Shown in pieces: positions 12,962 through 24,128 of a stretch of 64,000 nucleotides of DNA (the stretch's first letter is position 1; every line of letters begins with the position of its first letter). Both the position numbers and the translations under genes were made by a program. Location: positions 1 through 64,000 of the forward strand of contig AJFK01000010.1 of the NCBI GenBank assembly GCA_000467715.1, written 5' to 3'. The notes under the pieces are model-generated. The model was not told the origin of the DNA. It searched no databases and worked only from the letters and a program-made list of their open reading frames with translations. The stretch comes from Hysterium pulicare CBS 123377. Taxonomy: Eukaryota > Ascomycota > Dothideomycetes > Hysteriales > Hysteriaceae.

Positions 12962-14853
12962 TTTCGACGGTAGGTAAGAAATGGTTGATTCAATTGGCAG
13001 TTCTTGAACGATATTCTCGAACCATACAAGGAAGCAGTGAAGGGTCTTCGTGGAGGATTGATATGGTTTTCTCGAGCAGAGTCCTTAATGAATTCGTGAT
13101 TCGTGACTCGTAATAGCGCGGGATCAAACGAGCGACCTCAAGAAAAAGAAAACGGTAGGAGAAGCCCTAGAAGAGCAACGCTGCAAATCTCATGGTCGAG
13201 ATCACTGGAGTGACAGGAGTGATAGAAAGCAAATTCAAGTGTAGCCTTGCCTTCGAGACCGAACTATTCTAGAAGCGGACACGGGATGAATTAGACGAAG
13301 TAGCAGACGTTCCTGCAGGGCGTCAAGCTATAGGAATTAGCATATCTGTCACCGCTGTCAGTCCACTCTCGCAATTGGCGAAACCAGCCATTTCGGCGTA
13401 TGGCGTCGCAACCGAGCCGTTGCGTCGGCTGAGGCGACAGGACCATAACGCTTGGAAATTCTAATTTATGTGGTACACACCCACGTGTATACGGACCTTC
13501 ATGTGATTTCCATGTTACTGGAAGTCTAGTTTACAGTATTAGAGACAACTCTGGAAGACAAAGTGGATCTTGCCGTTGTAGAAAGCTTCTGCAGGGATAG
13601 TTTGACCATGTTGATCTATCTTGTCGATCCTGTGATCCAGCTGGGTCTGCCCAAATCCCAACGGCCTTCTGAGCCATGATGTGATTGTTGCGAATTATGC
13701 AAGGGGAGCAAAAACTGTACTTAGCGCGAATCCGAATCCATGGGTGTCTCTCATCCAGGTAACCGGGAGCTTCGCCAACAGGTGTCAGGATAAGCTTCCA
13801 GGTTTCTTTTCGCTTGGCAATTGAATCGTGCATTCCCCACAAGTCTCCTTATTCCAGAGCCTCATGCTCTCTCAGTTGGAATGATAGAACATGTACTCCG
13901 CTGTACCTGTGCAAGAAAAGCCACAAGATCTTTCTCTGGGGAAACTGTAAATGCTATGGCTTTTCGCTCCAGCATTAGGCCTGCCATGTCAACGGAAATC
14001 TAGGAAGGTGGTGCTTTTTCTGGAAGGTGTCACTTTGGCACCAAATCCCTCCGCGTGTCGTACCATCCCGTGCGTGAATTTGCTTTTTGGGGCGATGGAT
14101 GATGTCCCTTGCTTAGCTCCGCCGTGTGGGTTTAGAATAAGGTACCGAAATGCTTTTTGGCGGCGAGTTGAATCCACAAGCGAACACGCCCTCATGCTCT
14201 CAAATCCAGAAAAGATGGTCAGTCCAGAGAAGGTCATTCTTTTTTTCGTTACGGGCAGCTCGATGGAGATGAAGGTTGTTGTATTTGGAAAAGTGTTTTA
14301 AGGTTCGGCGCGAGAAGCGCGGGACTTGACAGCGGAAGCCGGTTCTTCCGACCCGTCCCGCTAAAACAAGAGCGAAAGAAAGCGTTGGGTTAACCTTCGC
14401 TCCTCTAACTTCTTTCCTTTCGCTCGAGTCAATTCAGTACCGAGCTAAAACTGGAGGCGATCTTCCAGGCGGCTCGTGCGATGTAATGGGGGAATTCGCC
14501 GCATCGCACCAGGTCCGCCACTAATGCCAGGATAAGTCTTTTCTCCGCTTTTCGCCTGCTTTCCTGGCTTCGAACCGAGACACTTTTTAGCTATCGATCC
14601 ATCTCAGGTATTGACAATAATAGGGCGGGCTCGGAGCTGTGGTTTCCGTCCAGGACCGTAGCACGTGGAGGAGCACGAGTACCGGGAAATAAGATCTTTT
14701 CCAGGCCCAGTTCTGAGAATGTCATTTCGAGTCCTTGCTTTTGACTCCGTTTACCAGCGTTTGTTTCAACTTCTGCCACAAACGTGAAGCCCTGTCTTCT
14801 GCTGCAGATACGCATCCGTAGTCACCTTCACTCTTCTTTTTCTGGAAGGCAAT
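12962..14853. other. Divergent intergenic region, 1.9 kb
   Basis: This holds the promoters of the minus-strand rhodopsin-domain gene and the plus-strand oxidase. A minus-strand open frame at 13531-13842 has protein-like composition but no known motif and no clear start or exon partner, so it is not called as a gene. Confidence 0.45.
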
Positions 14854-16618
14854 ATGCGGCCTGCATTCGTTCTGTCTTTAGTCGCGGTATTTACCGGCTT
14901 CGCTGCAGCCCAGGATGATACAACTCCCCCTGATGGCATGGGAGACGTCCAGATTGCTGATGCTTTAGCAAATCTTGGCATCAACGTTACCGCATATGTG
15001 GACGGCAACAACTTGACCAAGCGAGAAAACTCGTGCTCATATGCTGTACGTAGCTTTCCTTCGCCGATTTAGGTTTCTGCATCTAACTCAACGCTGCATG
15101 TAGTGCGCGACACTTTCACTTGCATTTGGGAGCCATCTGATATCCCAGAGCAGTAACACCTATAACCCATTCATCGCGGGCTACTGGTCGGTTCAGCAAG
15201 AATCAGTTCACCCGTACTGCATCTTTCAACCAGCGAGTGCTACAGACGTATCCATCACTATACTGCTGTCGCGCCTTACGCAATGCCCTTTCGCAGCAAA
15301 AAGTGGTGGCCATGCGGCATTTGCGGGAGCTTCGAATATCCAAGGGGGAATCACGATTGACTTCTCCCGGATGAAATCGATATCGCTCTCTTCGAATAAG
15401 CAGACCGCTTCAGTTCAGCCGGGTAACTTGTGGTACGATGTGTATTCGAACCTGAATCCACAAGGGGTCACTGTCATCGGTGGTCGCGTTGCTGCTATTG
15501 GAACTGGTGGCTTGACTACTGGTGGTAAGTACACTCGTACTGCACATACTTCAATTGCTAATCAATCAGGTGGCATTTCGTTTTTCTCCAACATATATGG
15601 GTGGGCATGTGATAATGTTCAAAACTATCAGGTATAGCATGGACCCCTTTCACCCTTCATTAGAAGCTTACCGTTCTAGGTCGTGACCGCACAAGGACTT
15701 GTCGTTGATGCCAGTCCGAGCACAAATTCTGATCTTTACTGGGCCCTTCGTGGTGGAGGAAACAACTTCGGCATCGTCACCCGCTTCGACTATGCCACTT
15801 ACCCATATACCGGCATGTGGGGCGGTTCGCGAATTTATACGATGGACAACTTCGACGCCGCAAACAAAGCCTTCATCGACTTTGGAAACAACTCTCCCAG
15901 TGACCCCGACGCAGCCATGATCTTCATTGTCGGCGCACAAGCAGGTCAACAATTTACAGTTGCAGACCTCCAATACGCCAAACCCATCAGCGCCGCCCCC
16001 GCCATCTTCAGCGAATTCGAAGCAATTCCAGCCGTTGAAGACACCACCAGCCAAACCACCCTCGTCCAACTAACCGAAGACTTCAACGCCTCCAACCCGA
16101 ACGGTCTCCGCGAAACATATTGGACAGCTACCTACAAGCTAACCACCAACATGACCTCCTACATCAAAGACACCTTCTTCGCCGAACTCGTACCCATCCA
16201 AAACGTCCCTGGCCTCTTACCCGCCTGCGTCATGCAAGTCATAACGAAAGGCGTTCTCCAAGGCATGACCAAAAATGGCGGCAACGCGCTCGGCCTCACT
16301 CCATCCGAAGGGCCCCTCCTCCTCCTCAACCTCGCCTTCATGTGGAACAACGCCTCGGACGACGCAGCCGTCCTACGGGCCAACGGTAACATCATCAAGA
16401 AGACCATCGCTTATGCCAAGAGTAAGGGACTCGATAACGAATACTTGTATATGAACTATGCTAGCGAATTCCAGGATGTGATTGGGAGTTATGGGGCAGC
16501 TAATAAGGCGAAGCTGCAGAGTATCGCGACGAAATATGATCCGGCGGGTGTGTTTCAGACGTTGCAGCCGGGGTACTTTAAGTTAAATGGGCCGCCGAAT
16601 CCGAGTTGGCCGTCGTAG
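14854..16618 (+). CDS. Secreted FAD-linked oxidoreductase (berberine-bridge type)
   Basis: Predicted 537 residues in four exons (14854-15045, 15104-15524, 15570-15631, 15680-16618), all phase-consistent. It opens with a signal peptide (MRPAFVLSLVAVFTGFAAAQ). The FAD_binding_4 domain has the flavin-linking histidine in KSGGHAAF (H134) and TGGLTTGGGISFF near residue 205. The segment GWACDNV at 215-221 is common in fungal members. The position that carries the second, cysteinyl flavin link in bicovalent enzymes reads GGRVAAIGTGG and lacks a Cys, so a single covalent link is inferred. The C-terminus (DPAGVFQTLQPGYFKL) matches the BBE domain end. Such enzymes oxidise sugars, alcohols or secondary metabolites. 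The substrate is unknown and no biosynthetic core gene is adjacent. Confidence 0.9.
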
Positions 16619-17191
16619 GGGATTTGGGGAGAGGTTGGGTTAGATGTATAGATGGTAGAAAAGCATATATTTTTACACTAATAGTAGATCACTCGTTTCA
16701 GATATCCATGTTTTCTGGCTTCCATTCTCATACTTCCTGCTTAATTTATGAATATATTATCCTAATTCTGCTGTATGAAATACCAGCCTTACTTTATTTC
16801 CATTTTTTAAAAAAAGGGCGCGAAATAGTCCATGCCTCCAAACCTCTTTCCCCCGTACTAAGCATCTACAGACCAGTAACAAAGAATGTGATGAAACGCA
16901 CAGCTTCGAGGTGTCTCCAAATGTGTGGACTTATTATGCTGGTATATTGACCAATATTTTTCTAGCCTTATATAGCACACTTACACTCTCCCAATCTTAC
17001 CGCCACGTTTAAACAGATTTGTTACCGATACTGCGGTTCTTGCAATCATCAGTGGAGGACGTGGTGAGTTTTCACGTGTTATAGAATATCACGTGATTTA
17101 ATCACGAGCCTTACGAATTCATGATTAATTTTCCTTTTCTTACGAATACGAAGATCAAGGCAAACGCTACATCTAATTCTCCATACTCTCC
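16619..17191. other. Intergenic between convergent genes
   Basis: AT-rich 3' flanks of the oxidase and of the minus-strand regulator-like gene. No gene seen. Confidence 0.5.
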
Positions 17192-18966
17192 CTAAAAGGA
17201 GCGGAATAAATCATCCATGTTCCCTCTCAACCTCACCACCCCATTCCACACACCTACCGCACTCTCCCCACTCCACGGATCCAGCCATAGAACCTCTTTC
17301 AAACACGTCTCAAAGCCCTCAAAATCCCAAATCCCCAGTACTAAACACAACTGCTCAATCCGCGATAGGTAGGAGACTTGCGCTACAAGATCGATTTCAT
17401 CCGCCGCTCCAATAGTAGAGATCCATAGAAGCAAACAGAGATGAAAGCGCGGAGCTAGTAAGAGGGAAAAGTCTGAGTTTTGAGATAACGATGCGTGGAG
17501 TTTCTGGAAGAGGTGACGATGGCGGGGAGCTTGTGCTGGGAGAGCACGGATGCAGAGGTGGAGGTAGAGATGGGATGCTATAGCCAACGACTCCGACAAA
17601 TCGAGCTCATCTCGTGGGATATAGGTACTGGTTCGAAGATTTGGTGGCTCGCCGAGGTTCATTTGCGAAAGCCGGTATTCGACTAAGTAGATGGAGTTAC
17701 TGATGGTGGTTCGATCGCCTCCTTGGGTTGGGTAGATGTTGATGGCTTCAGAGATGGAATGGAGCATTTCTAAGATTTCGAGAACTTCTCGATTTGTGAG
17801 TATGAGGTTTGACGGGGTGCACACCGCTCCTTCGAGGAGAGAGCGGGTGAGGAAGTGGTCGGATAAGCGAAGGCTATTAAGGAAAGAGGGTATGATGGCG
17901 AATGTAAGTGGCCGGTTCCATGTTGTGGAGTAGCAAAAGTCTGCCCTTTATGATTAATTCATCAGCATGCGAACCGGTTGTGGAGTGGGGTTGGGGACTG
18001 GGTACAAACCACGTGATAACCCTCTTGAGCACTGTTCTGCATTGCAGGTTTTCTAGACCTCCTCGCATATGTACCATTTGTGCAAGCCCTTTGATGTGAG
18101 TTCTAGCGCTTTCGTAATCACCCTCAAGAGCTTCTCTGTTCACCAATACGGCAACAGCAGCCAGGACTGCATCCGAGAGCTGGGAGCCTCTTTCACTTAA
18201 GCCCTGATTGATCAAATGTACAGCTTCGGTACGGTAGTAGTACACATCACTATCCATCTCAAGTCCAAGACTGATACAGCGAAGGGAGCCGACTACGGAG
18301 ATTAATGCATATAGTGGTGCTGCATCGCTCCGAATCATGTCAAACCAGTCACCGTCTGGGTTGAGCGCGAAGGAATTAGTTCTGAGGCTGTAGTCTACTC
18401 TAAATATTAGCATTCTTTAATCACGATAAGGTTCAACGGGAAAGGGAAGGATTCCATGGCTTTCACATACAGTAATTTAATATCCTGTGCGTACCAGGCA
18501 GGAAGGGAATAGGTAGTGGGCTGACTGGAGGAAGTTCGTCCAGCAATACAGAGAAATCCGAGAAGTGAAGCGGAGCTATGTCTATTGGTTGACCTTTCGT
18601 AGGCTTTTCTGCCGCCCGATCCGGATCATCGAACTTCTTCTGCTTGACTGACTTTCGTGTCCAAGTTGAGAGCTTAATCTTTGACATATATACCTTTTTG
18701 ACTTCGCGATAGTCCCCAACGACTTCATTCGCAGGCTGTGACTGAGTCGAGACCAGTTTTTTGTCTTTCTGGAAGGTCGACCTCCTTGCTTGAACACGGA
18801 CAATACGCCGCGAAGCTAGATCGGCTTTGGTTTCGCTTGGAGATCCGGTCGAGGTGATGAAGAGTAATCCGGGTGTATTCTCTTGCAATTGAGTTTTCCG
18901 CGACCGAACTCCTGCATGTTTGGTGTGTAGTTCTAATTGCTGCCCTAGCCTTAAGGCAAGCGCCAT
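17192..18966 (-). CDS. Fungal transcription-factor-like protein (tachykinin/Fungal_trans_2 type), no zinc cluster
   Basis: Predicted 544 residues in three exons: 18966-18471, 18397-18013, 17945-17192. The opening carries LLFITSTGSPSE followed by a basic stretch, the usual start of the fungal tachykinin family (PF11951), in which the N-terminus is basic and no Zn2Cys6 motif is present. The middle is all-helical and matches fungal regulator middle regions (LRCISLGLEMDS, HIKGLAQMVHMRGGLE). The second intron uses a gtggtt donor and is less certain. Function is not known. It may be a regulator that binds DNA poorly or through partners. Confidence 0.75.
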
Positions 18967-19660
18967 GGTAACGGTCCTGCGTGATGAGTGAAACTCCTGC
19001 TGGCTTGGAAGTAAATATATGTCGAGTCTTGTATGTGCGCTTAGTTATACTTTTGTATTTCTCTAGAATGCATAGCTGGACACAATGGTGGCTGTGACGT
19101 CTGCAGATAAGAACGCTTGGTAATCACCCGCATATGTACTCCACCATGAACCGAGATTGGTGACTGGCAGTAGGCTTTCTACTGTACCACAACTGGATTA
19201 TCCAAGTAGTGTACGAATTCTGAAGCGGTAACGCACTATCTCGGATCGTACTGCTGTATCTTTGCCTGACTCGAAATCGATGTGGGGTCATTCTGGAGGC
19301 TTACAAATGCCACATCCTCTCAGGATAGTGAAATAGCTTCAACACCTGTCGCTCAGTTCAATGCCGTTGCACGAACGACTGGAAAATTGCATTCAGATAG
19401 TGTTACGGATGTCAAAACTGGATCGGTGGGCTGTTGGAATATCACTACATCTTCCTTCGCGCATGAGGTGTAGGGAAAAAAGCAAATCCGAGCTTTCCCG
19501 CTTTGGGAGTAGCTGCGACGGTAGCCTCGCAATTTCATCCACGGCTTCTCGTTCATCAGCAACGATACATTCCTCTGAAACTCCAATTAAGTGAATACTA
19601 TCAATAAGTTCTTATCTTATTGCCGCAATTTCCATTGTTTTAGTCCGACCTCACTAAGCC
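18967..19660. other. Intergenic, no gene seen
   Basis: About 0.7 kb between two minus-strand genes. It should hold the promoter of the regulator-like gene (left) and the 3' flank of the reductase (right). Confidence 0.5.
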
Positions 19661-20692
19661 TTAACCCGTTGCAACCAACTCCAGATAATGACTGACGACA
19701 TTTGTGACCTGGTCCTCGAAACCGAGATATTTCATTCCTAGAAGCTCTTCGGATCTCTTCTCATCGATCTTGACGGGAAGAGTGACGATCTTGCCATTAT
19801 TCGGTAGAGCACCACTCTTGACAGCAGAAGGGAACTCCTTCGCCACGACTTCCATCGATTTTTCCCACGATGTGCCTTTGACTCCTTCGGAGGCAAGCAA
19901 GTATCCCTGGTTTCCGGGAACCTCTGGATTAAGAGCTTTGACATGAGCCAGAGAGACATCGTTGATATGAATGGAACTTCCTGGAATGAAGCCATCATCA
20001 CCACCCGTGACAGGATTAAGGACTTCCTTGTTCGTGCCGTAGAGGGCATCCTTAACATCCGTAATAAGCTCGTCTCGACCGATGATAAAGGCTGGAAAGA
20101 TGTGAACTACGTCAAACGATGGCTTTTCCTGCTCGATCCAAGTCTCGGTTTCATTAAGCGTCTTGATCTTGCTGGCGGCGTACGCCTCGAATACGTTGTC
20201 GTATGGTCCAGGGAGGAACGGTGTGCGACTCTTCTCATCGAAAATCCTCTCCGAAGTCCCGGAAATGAAGTCTTTCCACGGGATTATGGCCACAATAGAT
20301 GAGGTTATGACGACTCTTTTCACTAGAGCCGACTTTTGCGAAGCTAAGAGGATGTTCATTGTCCCCTTTACGGCAGGTGGGATGAAGTGCTCCTCCATAT
20401 CGTCTCCTTCTTTGTATGAAGAAGTGATAGGAGATGCAACATGGATCACATAAGTTGCTCCTTTGATCGCCTCATCGTATGCACCATCCGCTAACATATC
20501 CGGAATTGTCACGAGCTCGAGGCTATCTCCAGGGGTCAAAGCCTTTATGGAAGGAGCTGCGAGAACTTTGTTCGCTTTTTCGTGACTGCGGACTGCCGCA
20601 CGAACGCGGTAGCCAGCATTGAGAGCGTCTACAATGACACGGTATCCGAGATGACCGGTTCCGCCAGTGATGAAGATGAGTTCTCCTGCCAT
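19661..20692 (-). CDS. NAD(P)H-dependent extended SDR, Gre2/ketoreductase-like
   Basis: A single-exon gene of 343 residues. The Rossmann nucleotide motif GGTGHLG lies at residues 10-16 and the catalytic YxxxK as YAASK. Ser residues of the active-site strand are in VVITSSIVA. The order and length match extended short-chain dehydrogenases of the yeast Gre2 / dihydroflavonol-reductase / cinnamoyl-CoA-reductase type, which reduce aldehydes and ketones with NADPH in the cytosol. There is no signal peptide. The substrate is not predictable. Neighbours are not metabolically linked in an obvious way. Confidence 0.92.
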   Translation of the reverse strand: MAGELIFITGGTGHLGYRVIVDALNAGYRVRAAVRSHEKANKVLAAPSIKALTPGDSLELVTIPDMLADGAYDEAIKGATYVIHVASPITSSYKEGDDMEEHFIPPAVKGTMNILLASQKSALVKRVVITSSIVAIIPWKDFISGTSERIFDEKSRTPFLPGPYDNVFEAYAASKIKTLNETETWIEQEKPSFDVVHIFPAFIIGRDELITDVKDALYGTNKEVLNPVTGGDDGFIPGSSIHINDVSLAHVKALNPEVPGNQGYLLASEGVKGTSWEKSMEVVAKEFPSAVKSGALPNNGKIVTLPVKIDEKRSEELLGMKYLGFEDQVTNVVSHYLELVATG

Positions 20693-22018
20693 TTGAGCAG
20701 ATCTTGAGATACGGTGAAAAGTTTATGGGAAAATATGGGAGATACAGAAGTAATTGAAAATCTGCTGGTTGGCGTGAGTGTTTTTCGACCTGATGAAGAG
20801 AATACAGTCCATGAAATCTCCATTCTTTTATATCGTACACCCAAGAATTACACTGTCTCAATCCGGAATTTCGAGGTATACTTCGCATTGCCAAGCAGGG
20901 TTCTTCTAAACCATTGTTTTCGACAAATCCTGCTCGACTTCTGGAACGTAATCGCCTGAGGTTCTGTTCATTGACCCAAAGAGGAAATCTTCGCTAAACT
21001 TCACAGGGCCGCTTTCATTGGTCCGAGACTCCACGCTGGGCTTACTAATTATTAGATAGCAGTTACGAACATGCCAGAAGCTCTGATTACTAAAGTATAT
21101 GTGAGCTCCATCTTTTTAGACGCTTGTTACACGACGTTTTACACACGGTATGCTATGCAATAATGAAGGCCTCCAACCCGCAATTGCTGACATCGTATAG
21201 GTCCGCTTAGGCCGCTTATCGTAGGTATGGATATGAAGCCAAGGCGGTGAATTACTCACACTCACACGGTCTACATTTAGCCAGAAACCTCTCCAACCTT
21301 TTGGTGTTCAACGGGTTTGGCTTTCTTTTTTGAGGTGAACACGCGTCAACTCTTGACAAGACGCAGCAGGTTCTATACTCAAAAACTAATAGGAAATCAG
21401 TTTCTCTCGTGTGCAATATCGGCGATATAGAATTCTGCTACCCTGATCATGGTAGGGATGGAAATTCAATTGCCTCTCTGTACTGACCCATGACCTGCTC
21501 GACCGCGACAACCTAAAGTTGCCCGAGATCGGTGGTTTTCCTAAAACGACTTAATATGCGCTCATACAACCAGGGTCAGCAGGTTAATCTATTTGGATGC
21601 ACAAGTTTAAATCTTCTTCATTTCAATAAATTCACTAAAATTCCACCAACTATTTAACGTTAGTAGGACAATGCGACGGCAACGTACAACCACAACTACT
21701 ACCTTCAACTGTTACATCTGAAATACGAAGACTGGAAAGCCATGATTGGGTCTACCTTTCGCCCTCAATGCAGTTGCGTCCCAATGGAGTCAGATGATGA
21801 CCTCTTGAGGTTGACGCACACATTGCAAAGCTACCTTAGAACTCGGAACCTCATGGTGGACTAACAAACTCAACATACGCAAGCTTCCATATCAATCAGA
21901 ACCACGAATCCTTTCCCCGTTGTCCTTGTTGATGTGTATCTACTCATGGCCAACTCTAAAGCTCTACATCCTTCCGCTCACCAATCTTAAAGCTGTCTAG
22001 AAAATTTCTCGAACAAAG
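20693..22018. promoter_or_regulatory. Divergent intergenic region, 1.3 kb
   Basis: Promoters of the minus-strand reductase and the plus-strand beta-helix protein. No supported gene. Composition is moderately AT-rich toward 21.6-21.9 kb. Confidence 0.4.
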
Positions 22019-23260
22019 ATGAACCTCATTCTTCTGGGCTGTTTTAATAGCCTCTTCTTGAATGTCCTTGCCAGCCCTAAGCCGTCCTTTATCCAGCGAA
22101 CGCCAGATCGCATCTCAAGTACCCAGGCTGAAAAAGCAACATGCACTCCGACGTCGGGACAAAACGAGCTCCTCGATGATGCACCAGCCATCCAATCCAC
22201 CATCACAGAATGCGGCGAGTTTGGCATCATTGAACTTCCCGCCAACGAAACCCACATGGTCCGCTCCCCTGTCAACTTCAACGGGTGTCATTATTGCGAA
22301 TTTGTAATCGAAGGCCTGATTAAGATCTCTGACGATATAGCCTACTGGAACAGCCACTATCCCATCTTCTTAGTCTCGAATGTGACAGGCTTGGCTATGT
22401 ATAGTCTGACTGGTGAAGGGACCATCGATGGCAACGGACATGCATACTTCAATCGGTCGCGGTGGCCCGATCAGATGCGCAAGGAGGGGCCAGTCCTCCA
22501 CCACATCACAAACTCATCTTCTGACATCGGCATCTCGAATCTCAAGATCAAGAACGCGCCTAACAGGTTCTTTCGCGTCGATGGAAACAGCTCTGAAATT
22601 AGGTATCAAGACCTAGATTTGAGCGTCGAGGGCCAATTTGGAGGAGATCCTGTCTATGCAAAATCTGAATCATTTGGCTTCTTAATAGGTGCCAGCTCCT
22701 ACGTCGATGTCTCGTCGGTCAAAGTTTCCTTCGCCTCGCAACCAGGGGTCAACACTAAAATAGGCGTTTGCGTCGCGATCGATGCAGAAACAAGCTATAT
22801 CACTGTACGCGATAGCATTTGCGATAACACCTTCGTCGGAGTAGTACTTATGTTCGGAGCTTCCGCCTGGCCGAACTACAGCCCCCCTCCTTCCAAGACA
22901 GCGACTCGTATCAGCGCTGCGAACTTAACGCTGAACTCGCAAATCGACACTGGTATTCTCAACGATGTAATGCACTCCGATGCGCAGATCTCCGACGTGA
23001 CGTTTGATGGCGTCACCATCATCGACGGCGAAGCAGCTAACGTGAAGACATGCTATAATGTCTTTTCCGGCATGACCGCCGCATGTGGTTGGGCTGCTCA
23101 GAGCTCCCGCGCCAATTACACCAATATTTGGTTTAAGAATTATCGGGGGAAGACGGGGAAGCCGGGAATTACTTGTGATAATAATATGACTATCTGCGAT
23201 TATCATTTTGAGAACTGGGTGAACGGTCCCGTTGGGCTGTCTATGGTTGGAGAATCGTGA
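22019..23260 (+). CDS. Secreted right-handed beta-helix protein, GH28-like without catalytic motifs
   Basis: An intronless gene of 413 residues with a signal peptide ending near LASPKPS. The beta-helix region has turns typical of pectinase-fold proteins, for example GEGTIDGNGHAYFNRSRWPD near 135 and ISNLKIKNAPNRFFRVDG near 175. Canonical fungal polygalacturonases then show NTDG, a DD pair, GHG and RIK. None is visible here: the matching places read SESFGFLIGASSYVDVSS and DNTFVGVVLMFG. Many N-glycosylation sites (NxS/T) and cysteines suggest extracellular export. It may be a binding protein, an enzyme of another specificity, or a neofunctionalised pectinase. Activity on pectin is not supported. 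Confidence 0.8.
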   Translation: MNLILLGCFNSLFLNVLASPKPSFIQRTPDRISSTQAEKATCTPTSGQNELLDDAPAIQSTITECGEFGIIELPANETHMVRSPVNFNGCHYCEFVIEGLIKISDDIAYWNSHYPIFLVSNVTGLAMYSLTGEGTIDGNGHAYFNRSRWPDQMRKEGPVLHHITNSSSDIGISNLKIKNAPNRFFRVDGNSSEIRYQDLDLSVEGQFGGDPVYAKSESFGFLIGASSYVDVSSVKVSFASQPGVNTKIGVCVAIDAETSYITVRDSICDNTFVGVVLMFGASAWPNYSPPPSKTATRISAANLTLNSQIDTGILNDVMHSDAQISDVTFDGVTIIDGEAANVKTCYNVFSGMTAACGWAAQSSRANYTNIWFKNYRGKTGKPGITCDNNMTICDYHFENWVNGPVGLSMVGES

Positions 23261-24128
23261 AAATGGCCTTATTGCAATGAGAGCTTGGACACTTTGCTTT
23301 GCTGGATATATAGGTGATTGCTTGTCATGTTAAGCTCACCCACATACTTACGATATAAATCTGGTTGGCCATGGTCTAGTAAATTGAGCAATGAAAATTA
23401 TTAAGCATGATATATACCCAAATCTTAGTGACCTAATCCCTCGTTTGATGAAAATGTCTATGTCCGGCATCTTCCTTATCAACAACGTACAAAGCTCATT
23501 TTACATTCGATAAAAGACTCCAAAGCGAGTTATCATATTAAGGTAATTCGACAAGTAGCGGACAAACTAGTATCTACTTCGAAGGATTAGAAGTCATAGG
23601 GCTATACGAAGGCTACACTTCAATGAATAATAACATCAATCGTGCTACTTATTCAACAAATCCCCAACATCAATCCCATTCTAGCAAAGACTGCTTACAT
23701 TCCTCGCGGCGGAATGCGGATGGCCAGCCGTGAGCGCGATAAATCTCCCGAACTTCCTATCCATATACTGTCAGCGAATTGTGATCCTACTCAGGCTTCC
23801 CCATTATCTTAATAAATTACAAGATTCCAGCAGTACTTTTTCCTCCACATGCAATACCAGATAGGTGTACAAACACAAACATTGTAATATGTGGGAATTT
23901 GGGGGATGAGATAACCAGAGTTACGCCGGTGCGTAGAAGCGGTTAGGGTCTTGCAACCACTTCTCTTTATGGATTTTTCGGGATCAGGACGGCAGTTGGC
24001 TTTGGTCGGGGAACTCTACGCTGGGAGCCTTCGCCAATGTGGATGATAAGGCGATTGCTTTCATCAAGGCTCGAGTGTGAATACCTGATGTTCACCCTCC
24101 CCTGATCCGAGGGCAGGCCTTAGAATGG
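23261..24128. other. Intergenic, with decayed upstream HET sequence at right
   Basis: AT-rich and without an intact gene. From about 24050, fragments in frame with the HET pseudogene continue leftward past a stop, so the original gene probably began upstream of 24129. Confidence 0.45.

Noticed and set aside
13531-13842. Minus-strand open frame of 103 codons with protein-like composition, and a second frame ending in FYNGKIHFVFQSCL nearby
   Set aside because: The two frames can be imagined as parts of one decayed or spliced gene, but no start, splice signals or known motif support it.
14854-23260. Oxidase, regulator-like gene and reductase considered as a secondary-metabolite cluster
   Set aside because: There is no polyketide synthase, NRPS, terpene cyclase or other core enzyme, and the genes are spaced by ordinary intergenic regions on both strands.
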